A stretch of 64,000 nucleotides of DNA from Marinobacter sp. F3R08. GTDB taxonomy: Bacteria; Pseudomonadota; Gammaproteobacteria; Pseudomonadales; Oleiphilaceae. The translations under genes and the position numbers were made by a program. A model generated the notes under the pieces. It was not told the DNA's origin, made no database searches, and was given only the letters and a program-made list of their open reading frames with translations. Shown here one piece after another: positions 19,981 to 29,095 of the stretch. The stretch spans positions 62,001 through 126,000 of the forward strand of contig NZ_JAHKPI010000008.1 of the NCBI RefSeq assembly GCF_018860425.1, read 5' to 3'. The stretch's first letter is position 1. The number at the start of each line of letters is the position of its first letter.

Positions 19981-21948
19981 TTAACGGAGGTTGATGATGG
20001 TCTGAGTGACCGCATCGGAGGTTTCAATGGTCTTGGCGTTGGCCTGATAGTTGCGCTGGGCAATGATCAGGTTAACCAGCTCTGCAGACAGATCCACGTT
20101 GGATTCCTCAACCGAACTGGCCTTGATAGACCCCAGTGTTCCAGTATCCGGCGCCCCGATAATGGGTTGACCAGATTCAAAGGTCTCAACCCAACTGGTA
20201 TCCCCAACCGGGGATAGCCCGTTGGTATTGTTGAACGATGCAAGGGCTACCTGACCCAGGGACTGGGACTGGCCGTTCGTATACCGCGCAAACAAAACCC
20301 CCTGATCGGAGACGTCGAGCCCGGAAAGCCTGCCAGTCGTGTAACCGTTCTGCTGTTGGTCATTGACCCCGAACTCCGCGCCGTACTGAGTGGTTCCACT
20401 AAGATTGATAACAAAAGCAGAAGTCGTTGGCGGATCTGGAATCGGTGTCACAACGTCCTCGCCATCAGCAGGTGGGCCATCCGCCCCGTTCGGCTGGCCA
20501 TCAACGTCTTTCGGAATCCAGTCTGCAATCAGAACTTCGCCATTTGCATCTCCGTCTATCGACTGCAGTACCCCGTCTTGATCGAAGCGTGCCGTATACG
20601 GGGAAACGTCTGTGCCCCCAACCGATTCACCGTCGATCTGAACATAGACCGACCACTCACTGACACCCACTCCATCGCCTGGCGACGGGTTTTTCACAAA
20701 AAACTGCGTCAACTCATGAGAATTGCCAAGGCTATCGTAGATGCTGGTTGATGTAGCGTGGTTGTAGGTGCGCTGATCCAGCGGGTTGAATGCGTTCGTG
20801 ATTGACAATTCGCCAGTATCATAGCCGCTAGCGACCAGACTGGTTATTGCAGGATCATTCGGGTCAGTGGTGGTTATATCCTGAATGCTTCGATCAGCGA
20901 AGACTTCCAGGTTGCCGACCTTATCGTAACCGGTCAGGCTTCCTGTTGTGCCGTAACTCACAGTCAGATCAGAGCCACGGTTATCGATAATCCGGATGTC
21001 CTCAATAGGGTTACCAGATCCATCTTCCGAATCAATCAGGAAAGCTGAAACCGAACTGGCATTAGAGGAATTGATGGCATCTATCAAACCCTGCTTTGTC
21101 GTTGCCCCCGACGTTGAAAAAATACTCTGACCATCGATTTCAAGCTCGAAAGCAAAGTCCGGATCAGCCAGAACCGCCTCAAGTGAGCTGACGCCACCGC
21201 CATCATCTTCAAAAACAAAGTTAGTGGTTGCAGAAGACGACACCCCGTCAATCCCGTTCAACTGGTCTGCAATTTCCCTTGCGGTTATATCTCGCGTACT
21301 GCTTCCACCGTCATCCGACACAGTAGCAGGGATTGTAATCTGCTGGTTGGGACTCCCATCCGCATAAGAGATGATAAATTCATCGCCACCATTGGCAATC
21401 AGGTCCTCAACAGACACCCCACCAAATTGCGTGACTCTGGATTCAAGCACCGCCTCTCGCGAATCAAGGTTCAGATCTGAATCCAGATTCGTCGTCCGGC
21501 GTGGCGCCAGATTGTCAGTTTCAATCTGAAGATCACCGCGAATACCGGAAAGGTTACCGTCCTCATCGGCCGTGTAACCCTGAACCCGCATCGACTGGTT
21601 GTTGGTTACGTACCCCTCCTTGTCGATACTAAACTGCCCCGCCCGGGAATAGCGAATCTCCCCCCCATTATTGAGGATAAAGAAACCGTCACCAGAGATT
21701 GCCATATCCAGCCCGTTATCTGTGAAGCTGATATTGCCCTGGCCAAACGATTGCGTTACATCCTGAACCCGCACACCGTCGCCGATCGGGTTGGTGCCTG
21801 CGCTCAGGAAACCGCTGGCGTATAGGTCGCCAAACTGGGTCTTGCTACTCTTGAAGCCCACCGTGCTGGCATTTGCAATATTATTGCCGGTGACATCCAG
21901 ATCCACCGATGCCGCACGAAGGCCACTCAAACCTGTATTAAATGCCAT
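19981..21948 (-). CDS. flgE: Flagellar hook protein FlgE, enlarged
   Basis: Hook subunit. The 655 residues compare with about 400 in Salmonella. The axial-protein N-terminus (GLSGLRAASVDLDVTGNNIA, NASTVGFKSS) and C-terminus (SSVEESNVDLSAELVNLI, QRNYQANAKTIETSD) are intact. The extra length is in the variable outer domains, roughly residues 170-500, which are rich in Asp, Ser, Thr and Gly and would face the outside of the hook. It follows flgD in the operon. Confidence 0.95.
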   Translation of the reverse strand: MAFNTGLSGLRAASVDLDVTGNNIANASTVGFKSSKTQFGDLYASGFLSAGTNPIGDGVRVQDVTQSFGQGNISFTDNGLDMAISGDGFFILNNGGEIRYSRAGQFSIDKEGYVTNNQSMRVQGYTADEDGNLSGIRGDLQIETDNLAPRRTTNLDSDLNLDSREAVLESRVTQFGGVSVEDLIANGGDEFIISYADGSPNQQITIPATVSDDGGSSTRDITAREIADQLNGIDGVSSSATTNFVFEDDGGGVSSLEAVLADPDFAFELEIDGQSIFSTSGATTKQGLIDAINSSNASSVSAFLIDSEDGSGNPIEDIRIIDNRGSDLTVSYGTTGSLTGYDKVGNLEVFADRSIQDITTTDPNDPAITSLVASGYDTGELSITNAFNPLDQRTYNHATSTSIYDSLGNSHELTQFFVKNPSPGDGVGVSEWSVYVQIDGESVGGTDVSPYTARFDQDGVLQSIDGDANGEVLIADWIPKDVDGQPNGADGPPADGEDVVTPIPDPPTTSAFVINLSGTTQYGAEFGVNDQQQNGYTTGRLSGLDVSDQGVLFARYTNGQSQSLGQVALASFNNTNGLSPVGDTSWVETFESGQPIIGAPDTGTLGSIKASSVEESNVDLSAELVNLIIAQRNYQANAKTIETSDAVTQTIINLR

Positions 21949-21975
21949 GGTTAACCCCTTGGTGTTTCACCGGTT

Positions 21976-22653
21976 TCAGTTGATTTGCTGTACATCAGAC
22001 AGGGCGATAGAACCCATGCCTGCTAGATTCAAGGTAACGGAACCGCTCTGGCCCAGAGAAACACTGTCCACGTTCGCACTCACCATAGTGCTCAGTTGCT
22101 CCTGTCCATCAGGATAAGAGGCCTCTGCCACAATCCGGTAGGACCCGGCCGGCAAGGAATTGCCGTTACCGTCCAGCCCATCCCAGCTGAACGAAACAAC
22201 ACCGGCCTGACTACTTCCCATGTCAATCTGGCGCACCAACTCACCACTCTGACCTTCGATCGACAATCTGAGGCCACCGGTAGAAGCAGGAACCTCAATG
22301 GTTCCGGTAATCTCGCCACCAGCGTCCAGGATCCCGATCTCGGACGGCGCAAGAACCGTTTTACCAACCATCGCAGAGGCCTGCAGTGCCTGGGTCGAAC
22401 GGAACTGACTGACCACATCTTCGACAGTCCCGGACAGGTTTTGCATTTCCTCAAGTGAGCTGAACTGAGCCAGTTGGGAGATGAACTCGCCGTTGTCCTG
22501 GGGTTCCAGAGGATTCTGGTTTTTTAACTGCGCCAGCATCAGTTCCATGAACTCGTTACGCCCCAGGTCACTGGTACCCTGGGTGCTATCCTGCTCGCTC
22601 AGCTGATACTGGCTCAGAACATCCGACGCGCTTGTTGCGTTTACTGCAGTCAT
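21976..22653 (-). CDS. flgD: Flagellar hook-capping protein FlgD
   Basis: Scaffold that caps the growing hook. The 225 residues contain the N-terminal motif GRNEFMELMLAQLKNQNPLEPQDNGEFI (key part LAQLKNQNPLEP), a FlgD Ig-like/Tudor region with FSWDGLDGNGNSLPAGSYRI, and no catalytic site. It lies between flgC and flgE, as in all gammaproteobacterial flg operons. Confidence 0.95.
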   Translation of the reverse strand: MTAVNATSASDVLSQYQLSEQDSTQGTSDLGRNEFMELMLAQLKNQNPLEPQDNGEFISQLAQFSSLEEMQNLSGTVEDVVSQFRSTQALQASAMVGKTVLAPSEIGILDAGGEITGTIEVPASTGGLRLSIEGQSGELVRQIDMGSSQAGVVSFSWDGLDGNGNSLPAGSYRIVAEASYPDGQEQLSTMVSANVDSVSLGQSGSVTLNLAGMGSIALSDVQQIN

Positions 22654-22671
22654 GCTGTGCTCCTCACCGTA

Positions 22672-23121
22672 TTACTGCTGACCAAGTGTCAGAATGCGCT
22701 GCATCATGGATTTGGCGGCATTCATGACATCCACATTCATCTGGAAACTTCTGGACGACGACATCATATCGGCCATCTCCTCAACGACATTCACGTTCGG
22801 ATAAAAGACATAACCGTCCTCGTTCGCCGCCGGATGATGAGGCTCGTATCGCATTTGCAGCTCTGCATCACTCTCAACAATGCCGTCCACCCGAACACCA
22901 GCACCGGGACCTTCGTCGCCGGCCATGGGCAGACCGCCCTGCCCCGGATTCAGCAAAGACTGCTGGATAGCCGAAAAAACCGGTTTTCGGGCCCGATAGG
23001 TTTCACCGGTACTGGAACTCGCCGTCTCGGCGTTCGCAATGTTGGATGCGGTGGTATTCAGCCGCAGTGATTGCGCTGTCATGCCGGAACCGGCGATATC
23101 AAAAATGCTGCCCAGTGACAT
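22672..23121 (-). CDS. flgC: Flagellar proximal rod protein FlgC
   Basis: Proximal rod subunit of 149 residues. Seen: SLGSIFDIAGSGMTAQSLRL, an NTTASNIANAET motif, and the C-terminal VNVVEEMADMMSSSRSFQMN helix. Normal length; 34 bp after flgB. Confidence 0.95.
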   Translation of the reverse strand: MSLGSIFDIAGSGMTAQSLRLNTTASNIANAETASSSTGETYRARKPVFSAIQQSLLNPGQGGLPMAGDEGPGAGVRVDGIVESDAELQMRYEPHHPAANEDGYVFYPNVNVVEEMADMMSSSRSFQMNVDVMNAAKSMMQRILTLGQQ

Positions 23122-23155
23122 GAAAACTCTCCTTCGCTAATCCTTTGACCGCGGT

Positions 23156-23554
23156 TTATTCGCCCGTAAGGGCTTTGCTTAAACCGCTGAACTTACTGTT
23201 CAGAAACTGGAAACTGGCCTGAAAATCCATGGCATTTCGCATAAAACGGGTCTGTTCCTGTTGCGCATCCACCGTATTACCGTCAACCGACGGCTGATCG
23301 GGGATCCGATACATCAAATCGCTGTCCGAGGCGATAGACGAAGTGTCCATATGGGCATCATCCGTCTTCGTCATCTGGAAACCACTGACAGACTCCTGGG
23401 CCTTCTGCATCATGGCCTGAAAATCGACATCTCGCGCCTTGAAGCCTGGCGTGTCGGCGTTCGCCAGATTGTTTGCCAGAACTTCGGCACGCTTGACGCG
23501 CGCTTCCACAGCGTGCTGATGAATGCCCAAAGCGTTATCGAACGAAATTGCCAT
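23156..23554 (-). CDS. flgB: Flagellar proximal rod protein FlgB
   Basis: Proximal rod subunit of 132 residues, first gene of the operon. Seen: LGIHQHAVEARVKRAEVLAN, NNLANADTPGFKARDVDF, and the C-terminal QEQTRFMRNAMDFQASFQFL. A sigma-54-type promoter lies about 70-84 bp upstream of its ATG. No flgA, flgM, cheV or cheR precede it; the neighbour is a nitroreductase. Confidence 0.95.
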   Translation of the reverse strand: MAISFDNALGIHQHAVEARVKRAEVLANNLANADTPGFKARDVDFQAMMQKAQESVSGFQMTKTDDAHMDTSSIASDSDLMYRIPDQPSVDGNTVDAQQEQTRFMRNAMDFQASFQFLNSKFSGLSKALTGE

Positions 23555-23623
23555 GTTGCCTCCCGAAATCCGCAGCTATATGCCGACCTTCTTTTGCCGG
23601 CTGTGCTCTCTGACAGGGATAAA

Positions 23624-23638
23624 GCAAGCTGAATGCCA
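23624..23638 (-). promoter_or_regulatory. Sigma-54 (RpoN) promoter in front of flgB
   Basis: The minus strand reads TGGCATTCAGCTTGC from 23638 to 23624. TGGCA and TTGC are spaced as in the consensus TGGCACG-N4-TTGC, with GG and GC 12 bases apart. It lies about 70 bp from the flgB start. The -24 element is imperfect at its sixth and seventh bases. Confidence 0.7.
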
Positions 23639-23792
23639 GATTTCACATGAGACTGAAAATAGCCAAAGAATCCAGTATTAACGGGCGTTCAGAGGGTGTG
23701 ATCAGGAGTTTTCAGGAAGGCAGAGCGAAATGGATTCAGGAAAAGCGGCAAATTGCTTCCCCCGGCCATGGCCGGGGAAGCCAGGGAAAACC

Positions 23793-24344
23793 TTAAGGCC
23801 AGTGGCGCACGAATTCATCCACTGTCGGCCGGGGCACCGATGGTTTTGCGGAGGATACACTGCCGGTATAGAGGAAACCGACGATTTGTTCATGATCATC
23901 GAGCCCTAATCCGTGCCGGACTGATGCCTGGTAAGCCATGGGACCAGATCGCCACATCACGCCGAATCCCGCATCCTGCAAGGCAAGCTCAAGAAAGCTC
24001 ATGCCCGCCGCAGCAGACATCACCTGCTCAACCTCAGGTACTTTTGGATGTACCTTCGGGGAAGCGATTCCGACAATCACCATAGGAGCCCGAAGAGGCG
24101 CACTCTTGAGCTTGGCAATGTCTTTGGCATCACTGTTATTCGGGCAGGTAGAGGCAAACAGCTCTCCAAGCGCCTCCAACCCCTCACCTTCCACAACCAG
24201 ATAACGCCAGGGCCTCAGAAGCGCATGGTCCGGCGCACGCGCTGCGCAAGCAAAGGCGCGCTCGAGAGTCTCCCGGTCCGGCGCGGGCGACTCCAGCCTG
24301 GGCTCCGAAGAGCGGTTCAGGAGGAAATCGGTAACTGCTGTCAT
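23793..24344 (-). CDS. ydjA: Nitroreductase family protein, YdjA-like
   Basis: FMN-dependent NAD(P)H oxidoreductase of the small YdjA class. The 183 residues equal the length of E. coli YdjA and match it in RAPDHALLRPWRYLVVEGEG, APMVIVGIA, VEQVMSAAAGMSFLELA, GFGVMWRSG and IVGFLYTG. The physiological substrate is unknown. The ATG at 24344 was chosen because the extension to 24500 has no family similarity. It faces away from the following plus-strand genes and ends about 240 bp from flgB. Confidence 0.85.
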   Translation of the reverse strand: MTAVTDFLLNRSSEPRLESPAPDRETLERAFACAARAPDHALLRPWRYLVVEGEGLEALGELFASTCPNNSDAKDIAKLKSAPLRAPMVIVGIASPKVHPKVPEVEQVMSAAAGMSFLELALQDAGFGVMWRSGPMAYQASVRHGLGLDDHEQIVGFLYTGSVSSAKPSVPRPTVDEFVRHWP

Positions 24345-24499
24345 ATCTGCTCGCTGTCTGGTGATTTTCGGGTTCTGTGTACTGAAACAATTCTCGATAG
24401 TGAATTGTGGCATATACGTAATGCTGTTAACCTTTAGTCGTAGTCGGGCCTGCCAACAATTATAAATGACGCGGTCGTACAATGGTGAGTGGCAACGCA

Positions 24500-24811
24500 A
24501 TGAGCAACCAGAAAACCTTCAGCACTTTCTCCGAGTTCTACCCTTATTACCTCGAAGAGCACTCCGACGTAACCTGTCGTCGTCTTCATTTCACCGGCAG
24601 CCTGCTGGTCCTGATCGTGGCCTTATGGGCACTGACTACCGGCAAATTTTTATGGCTTCTTGCCCTACCCGTTATCGGATACGGTTTTGCCTGGGTCGGT
24701 CATTTCAAGTTTGAGAAAAACCGGCCTGCCACCTTCAAATACCCACTCTACAGCCTGATGGGCGACTGGGTCATGTTCCGCGATATGCTCATTGGCAGGA
24801 TCCGTTTCTGA
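24500..24811 (+). CDS. Mpo1-like (DUF962) small membrane protein
   Basis: A 103-residue inner-membrane protein with two adjacent hydrophobic segments (LLVLIVALWALTT and WLLALPVIGYGFAWVGHF). The family pattern is FYPYYLEEHSDVTCRRLHFTG with a conserved H, then GHFKFEKNRPATFKYP and LMGDWVMF. The yeast relative Mpo1 is an iron-dependent dioxygenase acting on 2-hydroxy fatty acids, with His residues of these motifs as ligands; the bacterial role is unproven. Its stop overlaps or abuts the adenylate cyclase start, so the two are co-expressed. An ATG at 24482 is an alternative start. Confidence 0.8.
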   Translation: MSNQKTFSTFSEFYPYYLEEHSDVTCRRLHFTGSLLVLIVALWALTTGKFLWLLALPVIGYGFAWVGHFKFEKNRPATFKYPLYSLMGDWVMFRDMLIGRIRF

Positions 24812-24812
24812 G

Positions 24813-26252
24813 ATGATGAGTACCCCGGCAGACCTTCGCAGTGCCAGCAACGCCGCTGGCCGGTCCATGGCGCTTGAGGCGTCGGGTGACCCTATTGCCA
24901 TTCCGCCGATGCCGGATTACAACGGTCGGGTGCTCGCCTATACGTCTACGGCACTCATTATTGTAACCGGTGTTCTGCAGGGTGCGTTTCCCCAGTGGCT
25001 TATGTGGTTGATCACAGGTGCGCTCACCTGGCCCCACATCGCTCACGCCCTGACCCGCCGCACGTTCCTGAGACATTCCGCTCGCATTCGTCAGAAAATG
25101 CTGATCTTCGATTGCATTTTCGGCGGCGCGCTCATTGGCTGCATCGGGTTGATCGTCATCCCTTCGCTGGCAGTCGCGCTTATGCTGATGTTCAGCTGCC
25201 TGATTGTCGGGGGCATTCGTCAGTGGGTTCTCGGCACTGTTTTCATGGCCGCAGGCATTGCTGGCGCCGTGGCAATTCTCGGACCGGCAGACGGGCCGCA
25301 TTCACCGCTGTTAACCAGCATTGTCTCGATCCTCTCAACCGGGCTTTATATCTGTGTCACCGCTTATTACTCGCATCAACAGGCGCGGGCACTGATGCTG
25401 GCAAAGACCCAGATCCAGAACCAGCGGGAACAATCCATCGCACTCTCCCACAAGCTGTCGAAATACCTTTCTCCCCAGGTCTGGCAGTCGATCTTTACCG
25501 GTGAGCGAGATGTCCGCCTGGAGACTCAGCGCAAAAAACTGGCGGTGTTCTTTTCGGACATCAAAGGTTTTACCGAACTATCCGAGGAAATGGAGCCAGA
25601 GGCGCTGACAGAGCTGCTGAACCACTATTTCAATGAGATGTCGGAAGTCGCCCTGAGATATGGCGGCACCATCGACAAGTTCGTTGGCGACTCAATCATG
25701 GTGTTCTTTGGCGACCCCACCAGCCGGGGCCAGCGCGAGGATGCGTTTGCCTGCGTTTCCATGGCAATCGATATGCGCAAGCACATGAAAATCATGCGCC
25801 AGAAATGGCGCAGCCAGGGCATCAAGACGCCACTTGAAATTCGGATGGGGATCAGTACGGGCTACACCACCGTAGGCAACTTCGGTGCTGAAAACCGGAT
25901 GGATTACACGATCATCGGCAAGGAAGTGAATCTTGCCAGCCGGCTTGAATCTCTGGCAGAGCCCGGTGAAATCCTGGTTTCCTATGAGACCTTCTCGCTG
26001 ATCAAAGACAAGATCATGTGCCGGGACAAAGGCGAAATTACTGTGAAAGGCTTTGCCAAGCCGGTGCCAATCTACGAAGTGGTCGACTTTCGTCGCGATA
26101 TGGGACCTAACCGCAGCTTCCTGGAGCATGAACACAGCGGCTTCGCCATGTACCTGGATTCCGACAAGATCACGGAAAAGGAACGCAGGGTCATTCTCTC
26201 CGCCCTCGAAGACGCCGCAGACCGCCTTCGACGGGAAGAAGACGTTTCATGA
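24813..26252 (+). CDS. cyaB: Membrane adenylate cyclase, class III with MASE2 sensor domain (CyaB type)
   Basis: Makes cAMP from ATP. The 479 residues have an N-terminal domain of several hydrophobic helices (about residues 30-190), resembling the MASE2 domain of Pseudomonas CyaB. A linker follows (SHKLSKYLSPQVWQSIFTGE), then a class III cyclase domain. Catalytic features are intact: metal Asp in FFSDIKGFTEL, the DKFVGDSIMVFFGDP loop with the second Asp and the adenine-binding Lys, and YTIIGKEVNLASRLE with the transition-state Asn and Arg. The ATG at 24813 follows the preceding stop by one base. In Pseudomonas, CyaB activates Vfr; a Vfr/CRP-type site occurs at 31652. Confidence 0.9.
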   Translation: MMSTPADLRSASNAAGRSMALEASGDPIAIPPMPDYNGRVLAYTSTALIIVTGVLQGAFPQWLMWLITGALTWPHIAHALTRRTFLRHSARIRQKMLIFDCIFGGALIGCIGLIVIPSLAVALMLMFSCLIVGGIRQWVLGTVFMAAGIAGAVAILGPADGPHSPLLTSIVSILSTGLYICVTAYYSHQQARALMLAKTQIQNQREQSIALSHKLSKYLSPQVWQSIFTGERDVRLETQRKKLAVFFSDIKGFTELSEEMEPEALTELLNHYFNEMSEVALRYGGTIDKFVGDSIMVFFGDPTSRGQREDAFACVSMAIDMRKHMKIMRQKWRSQGIKTPLEIRMGISTGYTTVGNFGAENRMDYTIIGKEVNLASRLESLAEPGEILVSYETFSLIKDKIMCRDKGEITVKGFAKPVPIYEVVDFRRDMGPNRSFLEHEHSGFAMYLDSDKITEKERRVILSALEDAADRLRREEDVS

Positions 26253-26283
26253 GGCGCCGTCCTGGCACCTCAATCGAGTCGGC

Positions 26284-27102
26284 TTACTGACGTATCAGCC
26301 GCGGGCCGGCGTCCATACCGGTCTCTGTGCTTCGCCAGGGGTTGATGTCCAACCCACCGCGCCGGGTGTAACGGGCACATACCGTCAGGGAATCGGGGAC
26401 GAACCGGCTCATCAGATCGGTAAATATCGTTTCCACACAATGCTCATGGAAATCCTGTTTTTGTCGGAAACCCACCACATAACGAAGCAGTGCCGCCCGG
26501 TCTAATTTTGGCCCGGTGTAGCTGATCAGCAACGTGGCCCAGTCGGGCTGCCCGGTGACCGGGCAGTTGCTCTTCAGAAGATGGGAGCACAGATGCTCGG
26601 TCACCACCTCTTCACCGGCTGTCAGCACGTCCGGTGAATACTCGTAGACCACACTGCTCACCAATTCATCATCAATGAGTTCAAAACCGCCAGGGCGGCC
26701 AATCGCCTCTCCTGACTCATCCACACTCAACAGGCTAACCTGAACCGCACCACCGCAGGCACTGGAAAGATCCTGCGTGATCACTTCAGCGACCTGCTCC
26801 CCGGATGTATAGATTGCCTGGTTCAGTGAGTTCAGATAAAGCTTCAGCGATTTGGACTCTATGATCGATGGCGAAGCTGCAGGAAAGACAATTTTTGCCC
26901 AGGCCACCTGAGGCACGCCATTTGGCCGAAGCCAGGAAATCTCCCAGGCCTGCCAGAGATCCTCGCCAAACCATGGCCAGCGGCCATCTTCCAGGCCAAG
27001 GCGCCGACGGTTTTCCATCCGCGGTACAGGAAACAACAGGCTTGGATCATAGCTGTCCGGGTATTCGCTTGTCTTGCCAAGCGGCGCATCATTAAGTGCC
27101 AT
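26284..27102 (-). CDS. queF: NADPH-dependent 7-cyano-7-deazaguanine reductase QueF (long form)
   Basis: Reduces preQ0 to preQ1 in queuosine synthesis. The 272-residue unimodular two-domain form (E. coli YqcD type) is present. ESKSLKLYLNSLNQ is the substrate-binding QueF signature. The catalytic Cys and Asp are in LKSNCPVTGQPDWATL. It supplies the base that tgt, also in this window, inserts. It is downstream of the yadH permease on the same strand, 15 bp apart. Confidence 0.95.
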   Translation of the reverse strand: MALNDAPLGKTSEYPDSYDPSLLFPVPRMENRRRLGLEDGRWPWFGEDLWQAWEISWLRPNGVPQVAWAKIVFPAASPSIIESKSLKLYLNSLNQAIYTSGEQVAEVITQDLSSACGGAVQVSLLSVDESGEAIGRPGGFELIDDELVSSVVYEYSPDVLTAGEEVVTEHLCSHLLKSNCPVTGQPDWATLLISYTGPKLDRAALLRYVVGFRQKQDFHEHCVETIFTDLMSRFVPDSLTVCARYTRRGGLDINPWRSTETGMDAGPRLIRQ

Positions 27103-27116
27103 AACGGTTCCTGAAA

Positions 27117-27890
27117 TCAGTGGCGAATGCCTTTACCACGCGCCAGCATTCGCAGGGCAATGAATGCCAGTATGGAGATGAAAAGCAGAATCATACCAAG
27201 AGAAACAAACGGATTAACGTCTGAAACTCCCAGAATCCCGTACCGGAAGCCATTGACCATATACAGGATAGGGTTCGCCATAGAAACGCCCTGCCAGAAT
27301 CCGGGAAGAAGATCGATGCTGTAGAAAACACCCCCCAGATAAGTCAAAGGCGTTAAAACGAACGTAGGTACGATGGAGATATCATCAAACTTGGTCGCCA
27401 GCATGGCATTGATGAAGCCACCAAGGGCAAACAACGCTGAGGTAAGAAACACAGTCAGAACCATCATGGGCAGATTGTGGATCGACAACTGGGTAAACGC
27501 CAACGAGAGCAGCGTTACAATCAAACCTATCCCAAGCCCTCGGGCCATACCACCGGTCACATAGCCTGCCAGAATCACCCAGTTCGGCACTGGCGACACC
27601 AACAGCTCCTCAATACTGCGCTGGAACTTCATGGAGAAGAACGAAGACACCACATTTGCGTAGGAGCTTGTGATCACCGACATCATGATCAGGCCCGGTA
27701 CGATGAATGACATATAGTCGAAGCCACCCATCTGCCCGATCCGCGAACCAATCAGGTTACCGAAAATAATGAAGTACAGGGTCATGGTAACCGCCGGCGG
27801 CAACAAGGTCTGCGCCCAGATACGGGTAAACCGGCGAATCTCCCGGACAACGATCGTACTGAATGCGGTAAAAATGGCGTGTGGTGTCAT
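27117..27890 (-). CDS. yadH: ABC-2 type exporter permease, YadH-like
   Basis: Inner-membrane permease of 257 residues with about six hydrophobic segments. Family features are FIIFGNLIGSRIG, FIVPGLIMMSVITSSYANV and LTPLTYLGGVFYSIDLLP. It overlaps the ATPase gene by 4 bp, so they form a two-component exporter of unknown substrate. E. coli YadGH is the closest match I recognise. Confidence 0.9.
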   Translation of the reverse strand: MTPHAIFTAFSTIVVREIRRFTRIWAQTLLPPAVTMTLYFIIFGNLIGSRIGQMGGFDYMSFIVPGLIMMSVITSSYANVVSSFFSMKFQRSIEELLVSPVPNWVILAGYVTGGMARGLGIGLIVTLLSLAFTQLSIHNLPMMVLTVFLTSALFALGGFINAMLATKFDDISIVPTFVLTPLTYLGGVFYSIDLLPGFWQGVSMANPILYMVNGFRYGILGVSDVNPFVSLGMILLFISILAFIALRMLARGKGIRH

Positions 27891-28837
27891 GCTACACCCT
27901 CCACTGACTGTCCCGAATCGGCTGCATTCTCCTCAACCATCCGGATAAACAGCTCCTCCAGTCGGTTTGCCTTGGTACGCATGCTGACCACCTTGATTCC
28001 CAGTTGCTCAAGCTGCACAAAGACCTGATTGAGCCCCAGGCCTTTTTCAACCTCCACTTCCAGCGCGCCTTCCCCGTCAAGCCGAGCGGGAAAACTGGTC
28101 AGTTCAGGAGCCACATCCAGCGGTTCCTCAGTGTCGAGAACGAAGGTCTCCACACTGAGCTGCTGAAGCAACGCCTTCTTGCTGGTATTCTTGAGGATCT
28201 TGCCGTGGTCGATAATGGCAATATTCCGGCAAAGGGCTTCCGCCTCCTCAAGGTAGTGAGTTGTCAGGATGATGGTGGTGCCCTGCCGGTTCATTTCTTC
28301 CAGAAAAGCCCACATCGAACGCCGAAGCTCGATATCAACACCGGCGGTCGGCTCATCGAGGATCAGCAGTTTGGGTTCATGGACCAGAGCCCGGGCAATC
28401 ATCAGCCGGCGCTTCATTCCTCCAGACAGCATCCGGGCGGGAGTATCCCGCTTGTCCCAGAGACCAAGCTTTTTCAGGTACTTCTCAGCCGACGCATAGG
28501 CCTGCTTCAACGGAATTCCGTAGTAGCCGGCCTGGGTCGTCACGATATCAACAACCTTCTCGAACTGATTGAAGTTGAATTCCTGCGGCACCACACCGAG
28601 ATTCAATTTGGCATCCGACAGATGGGTATCCGTATCGTATCCAAACACCCTGACCTTACCCTCGGTCTTGTTCACCAGGGAGCAAACAATACCAAGGGTG
28701 GTCGATTTGCCAGCCCCGTTGGGACCAAGCAAGGCAAAAAAGTCTCCCTCAGCAACATGGAGATCAATCCCCTTGAGAGCCTGAAACCCATCACCGTAGG
28801 TTTTAGTGAGTCCCTCAATTTCCAGTGCGTTGGTCAT
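27887..28837 (-). CDS. yadG: ABC exporter ATP-binding protein, YadG-like
   Basis: ATPase of 316 residues. Walker A is GPNGAGKST, the signature is LSGGMKRRL, Walker B is LLILDEPTAGVDIELR, and the switch His is in LTTHYLEEAE. Similarity to E. coli YadG is near continuous, including NKTEGKVRVFGYD and MRTKANRLEELF. The C-terminal domain of about 80 residues is family-specific. It starts a yadG-yadH-queF run on the minus strand. Confidence 0.92.
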   Translation of the reverse strand: MTNALEIEGLTKTYGDGFQALKGIDLHVAEGDFFALLGPNGAGKSTTLGIVCSLVNKTEGKVRVFGYDTDTHLSDAKLNLGVVPQEFNFNQFEKVVDIVTTQAGYYGIPLKQAYASAEKYLKKLGLWDKRDTPARMLSGGMKRRLMIARALVHEPKLLILDEPTAGVDIELRRSMWAFLEEMNRQGTTIILTTHYLEEAEALCRNIAIIDHGKILKNTSKKALLQQLSVETFVLDTEEPLDVAPELTSFPARLDGEGALEVEVEKGLGLNQVFVQLEQLGIKVVSMRTKANRLEELFIRMVEENAADSGQSVEGVA

Positions 28838-29095
28838 AAATCATCCCGGTTCGGTTAAAACGGCAATGAACGGGCTCAGCCGTCAGCCAGAAATTAGATT
28901 GCTATTTATTGTGACAAAGGCGCTGATTTCAAGGCCCCTGCCCGTCAATGCAGTTGCCGGGTAATAACGGAAACTGCGACAGGAATCCCGGCATAAGGCA
29001 GACCCCGCTCTTATAATGCGGTTACAACAACTTACAAAACGGGCCGCCGCACTCAGAGTGCGTGCACGCTGAATCAAAGGGATGTACGACCTATC

